This document shows, piece by piece, positions 14,987 to 17,066 of a stretch of DNA of 17,066 nt (position 1 is its first letter; every line of letters starts with the position of its first letter). The notes beneath the pieces are model-generated. The model made no database searches, had not been told where the DNA came from, and worked only from the letters and a program-made list of their open reading frames with translations. The stretch lies in contig NZ_CAKVJB010000042.1 in assembly GCF_934754935.1 (NCBI RefSeq), positions 1-17,066 on the forward strand, given 5' to 3'. The stretch comes from an uncultured Holdemanella sp. Its GTDB lineage: Bacteria; Bacillota_I; Bacilli_A; Erysipelotrichales; Erysipelotrichaceae. The position numbers were made by a program, and so were the translations under genes.

Positions 14987-15911
14987 TAAGTGGATTGCCC
15001 TGGATGTTGGGGCGTATCTTGCACGATTTTATGATTTTTCTACACAGAAAGAAATTGTTTTAAAAACGATAATCGCACAAAAAGGATCTGAAATATTAGG
15101 TGTATCGGATCAGGCAATTGCTTATTTATATAAGGATCTAGATACGATTCAAATTCAGTATCCAATTTCTCATGGTCAAATTCTTCATTCGATTGAGCCT
15201 TTGATTCATGAAGGGCTTGATAGGCTTCATGCCTTTGATGGTCTATTTAGGCCTAGCGTACTTGTGAGTGTTCCAAGTGAATTATCACAAAGACAACGTG
15301 AGCTTTGGCAACAGGCATTTTTAAATTGCGGAGTACGTAAGGTTGAATTTATTTCAAATTTAGAAGTTTTGCGAGAAGAAAACCCTTGTTTTTTAGTACA
15401 TAGTGGACATTCGTATACAGAAATTCATATATGTGCTTATGATAAAGTGCTTGTATCTAAAACGATTTATTATGCTGGAACACAGGTGGATGAACAGATT
15501 CAAAGAATCGTTTATATGAAGACAGGTTATTTTATCACAAAAGTGGATGCGGCACATTTAAAGGAAATGGCAAGTTCTGCTTTTTGGCAACAGAAAAATA
15601 ATTTATTGATGTGTTATGGTTTTGATTCAAGACAAAATCTACATTCGGTTCAGATTGAGTCTAGTATATTATGGCCTGCCATTGAAATGGTTTCTTCACA
15701 AATTTCTTTGTGGGTGAAACATTGTTTTGATAATCTTCCGGCTTCTTTACAAGAATATTTTTTAATGCATGGAATTGAATTGAGTGGTGGTATGGCAGAT
15801 TGTTTTGGTCCTTCTCAATTTATTTCTCAGAATATTTCGTGTCCAGTTCTTTGTACAAAACGTGGACAATACGATATGATAGAGGCATTAAAGGGGGTAA
15901 AGTCAGCGTGA
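14973..15911 (+). CDS. Divergent MreB/Mbl-like actin homologue with degenerate ATP site
   Basis: A 312-residue protein that aligns by motif order with MreB/Mbl, the cell-shape actins. Residues 9-20 (ALDVGAYLARFY) match phosphate-1, QIQYPISHGQILH matches the IRPLRDGVI block, VLVSVPSELSQRQRE matches VVICVPSGIT, SKTIYYAGTQVDEQI matches SRSVRVAGDEMDEAI, and GIELSGGMADCFG (267-279) matches the adenosine motif. The phosphate-2 loop, normally DIGGGTTE, reads HSGHSYTE (143-150), so the conserved Asp and two glycines are lost. It therefore may not hydrolyse ATP or polymerise like MreB. The ATG at 14973 lies inside the previous gene, with no visible SD, so translation is probably coupled. A GTGA overlap joins it to tagO. 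Confidence 0.75.
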   Translation: MALLDKWIALDVGAYLARFYDFSTQKEIVLKTIIAQKGSEILGVSDQAIAYLYKDLDTIQIQYPISHGQILHSIEPLIHEGLDRLHAFDGLFRPSVLVSVPSELSQRQRELWQQAFLNCGVRKVEFISNLEVLREENPCFLVHSGHSYTEIHICAYDKVLVSKTIYYAGTQVDEQIQRIVYMKTGYFITKVDAAHLKEMASSAFWQQKNNLLMCYGFDSRQNLHSVQIESSILWPAIEMVSSQISLWVKHCFDNLPASLQEYFLMHGIELSGGMADCFGPSQFISQNISCPVLCTKRGQYDMIEALKGVKSA

Positions 15912-16975
15912 TTGATTATAGAATGATTTTATTACCATTTTTAATTTCTTTGATTTTAACACCGATTGTGAAACAGTATTCGATTTATTGTGGCGCGTAT
16001 GCGAAGGAAAATAAGCGTACGGTTCACCATGGAAAAATTTCACGTATTGGTGGTGTTGCCATTTATTTATCTTTTATTATCACAATGGCTATATTTGTGA
16101 AGGCGGATTTACAAATTAAGGGATTGGTAATTGGAAGCAGTATTATGTTTTTTACCGGGTTGATCGATGATTTGATTGATATAAAACCATTGGTAAAATT
16201 GACTTTAGAAGTTATTGCGGCTTTAGTGTTGATTTATTTTGGGATTTCCGTAGATATTATTCGTTTGCCTTTAGGTATACAAATTGATACAGGTATTATT
16301 TCATTTGTTTTTACGATTATTTGGGTGGCTGGTATCACCAATGCGGTCAACTTGATTGATGGCTTGGATGGCTTGGCAGGTGGTATGAGTGTTATTGTAC
16401 TTGTTGTCATTGGTTCTATCGCAATTATTGAAAGACGTTTAGATTTATTGAGTATAGCTTTCATTCTTGCGTCAGGAACATTTGGCTTTTTGGCCTATAA
16501 TGCCCATCCTGCTAGTATTTTTATGGGAGATTGTGGTTCTTTATTTTTGGGATTTATGATTTCAGCCATATCCTTGCTTGGCTTTAAATCAAGTACTATT
16601 TTAACTTTGGCATTGCCAATCTTATTGTTGATGTTGCCAATTATTGATACAGTTTCTGCAATTTTAAGACGTACTTTAAAGGGTATGAAATTTATGGAAG
16701 CGGATAAGAGTCATATTCATCATTTGTTGATGCGTCAATTTGGTCATCGAAATACGGTAATCATTATGTGTGGTTTAACGGCACTATTTGGTTTGAGTGC
16801 CTTTGCGTATATGATCAATCGGAATATTGGATTCTTTGTTATGGTGGTCATTTTATTGTCTGTGGAAATATTTATTGAAAAATCGGCTATGATCAGTGAA
16901 AAATTTCATCCTTTGATTGGGTTGTGGCATCGTATTCAAAGAAAATCTAGAAAAATTTTTAAAAAAGTAGGCTGA
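15908..16975 (+). CDS. tagO: Undecaprenyl-phosphate GlcNAc-1-phosphate transferase (TagO/WecA type)
   Basis: A 355-residue polytopic enzyme of the MraY/WecA (PNPT) family that transfers GlcNAc-1-phosphate from UDP-GlcNAc to undecaprenyl phosphate, the first step for teichoic acids and related envelope polymers. About 10-11 membrane segments are visible. Family motifs: HHGKISRIGG (40-49), GLIDD with D87-D88, NLIDGLDGLAGG (148-159, metal ligands D151/D154), FMGDCGS (205-211) and the cytoplasmic HIHH (269-272) typical of the WecA/TagO rather than MraY branch. The start is set at GTG 15908, overlapping the upstream stop as GTGA and following AAGGGGGT by about 10 bases; ATG 15923 is an alternative. 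The symbol is by family; polymer identity is unknown. Confidence 0.9.
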   Translation: MIDYRMILLPFLISLILTPIVKQYSIYCGAYAKENKRTVHHGKISRIGGVAIYLSFIITMAIFVKADLQIKGLVIGSSIMFFTGLIDDLIDIKPLVKLTLEVIAALVLIYFGISVDIIRLPLGIQIDTGIISFVFTIIWVAGITNAVNLIDGLDGLAGGMSVIVLVVIGSIAIIERRLDLLSIAFILASGTFGFLAYNAHPASIFMGDCGSLFLGFMISAISLLGFKSSTILTLALPILLLMLPIIDTVSAILRRTLKGMKFMEADKSHIHHLLMRQFGHRNTVIIMCGLTALFGLSAFAYMINRNIGFFVMVVILLSVEIFIEKSAMISEKFHPLIGLWHRIQRKSRKIFKKVG

Positions 16976-16990
16976 AATGCCTACTTTTAA
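16963..16990 (+). terminator. Operon terminator overlapping the tagO stop codon
   Basis: A 10-bp stem (AAAAGTAGGC at 16963-16972, GCCTACTTTT at 16979-16988) encloses the loop TGAAAT. The tagO stop codon TGA (16973-16975) is the first three bases of the loop, so the left arm is coding. A T4 run ends the right arm. It closes the seven-gene operon. Confidence 0.85.
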
Positions 16991-17029
16991 TTTACGCTTT
17001 TGGCTTTAGCCAGTTGAGTACGAAGTACG

Positions 17030-17060
17030 AAACAACAAAACCACCTGCTATGCGGGTGGT
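17030..17060 (-). terminator. GC-rich hairpin: leftward terminator or IS200/IS605-type end
   Basis: A 9-bp stem ACCACCTGC (17040-17048) and GCGGGTGGT (17052-17060), with one T-G pair, encloses the loop TAT. Read leftward it is followed by TTTTGTTGTT, which fits an intrinsic terminator of a minus-strand gene beyond the window. Hairpins of this GGTGG/CCACC kind also occur near the ends of IS200/IS605-group elements. The bases between the tagO terminator and this hairpin (16991-17029) hold only a small GGCTTTAGCC inverted repeat and a GTACGAAGTAC pair. Confidence 0.5.
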
Positions 17061-17066
17061 GTCAAA

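Noticed and set aside
15800..15907. Upstream extension of tagO starting at 15800
   Set aside because: It overlaps the MreB-like gene by over 100 bases and adds non-family residues. GTG 15908 overlaps the upstream stop codon as GTGA and follows AAGGGGGT.

Overview
The window looks like core chromosome of a low-GC Gram-positive bacterium (Bacillota). Strong GGAGG-type ribosome-binding sites, AddAB instead of RecBCD, ribonuclease M5, a TagO/WecA-type enzyme and AT-rich codon use all fit. The compact AddA/AddB pair and the aberrant MreB-like protein make me lean towards Erysipelotrichia, but that is an inference from gene content. No rRNA, tRNA, CRISPR array or intact mobile element is visible.

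Layout. Positions 68-856 (-) hold a Cof-type HAD phosphatase, divergent from a cytidylate-kinase-like protein at 921-1583 (+). A bidirectional terminator then separates it from a leftward block: a PbuG-type purine permease (1610-2938), addA (2991-6101) and addB (6103-8652). Divergent from addB is a lone AAA-type ATPase with a DUF234-like, nuclease-like C-terminus (8756-10117, +). The short addB/ATPase gap carries an operator-like palindrome plus a third copy of its half-site. A strong hairpin terminator separates the ATPase gene from a convergent COG2509-type FAD-dependent oxidoreductase (10158-11528, -).

The 186-bp gap between the oxidoreductase and the next gene is the most informative non-coding stretch. 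On the minus strand it has a good sigma-A promoter, then a roughly 65-nt RNA that folds as a three-way-junction purine (guanine-family) riboswitch aptamer, then the oxidoreductase ribosome-binding site. Two junction J2/3 bases differ from the guanine consensus, there is no intrinsic terminator, and a possible alternative helix reaches into the Shine-Dalgarno region. This is my best candidate for something undescribed: a variant purine riboswitch controlling an uncharacterised flavoenzyme, probably at translation.

To the right runs a tightly packed rightward operon from an extended -10 promoter: yitT-like membrane protein, rnmV (5S rRNA maturation), rsmA (16S rRNA dimethylation), ispE (isoprenoid precursor), a DUF1146-like small membrane protein, a degenerate MreB-like protein and a tagO/wecA-type GlcNAc-1-phosphate transferase. 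Genes overlap or are 1 nt apart, and the operon ends in a hairpin that includes the last stop codon. It links ribosome maturation with supply of isoprenoid precursor for the undecaprenyl carrier and with envelope polymer initiation. The final 80 bases hold a GC-rich hairpin that is either the terminator of a leftward gene outside the window or the end of an IS200/IS605-type element.

Several starts were placed by ribosome-binding site: 921 for the kinase-like gene, 8652 for addB, 11715 for yitT, 12583 for rnmV, 14780 for the DUF1146 gene and 15908 for tagO.
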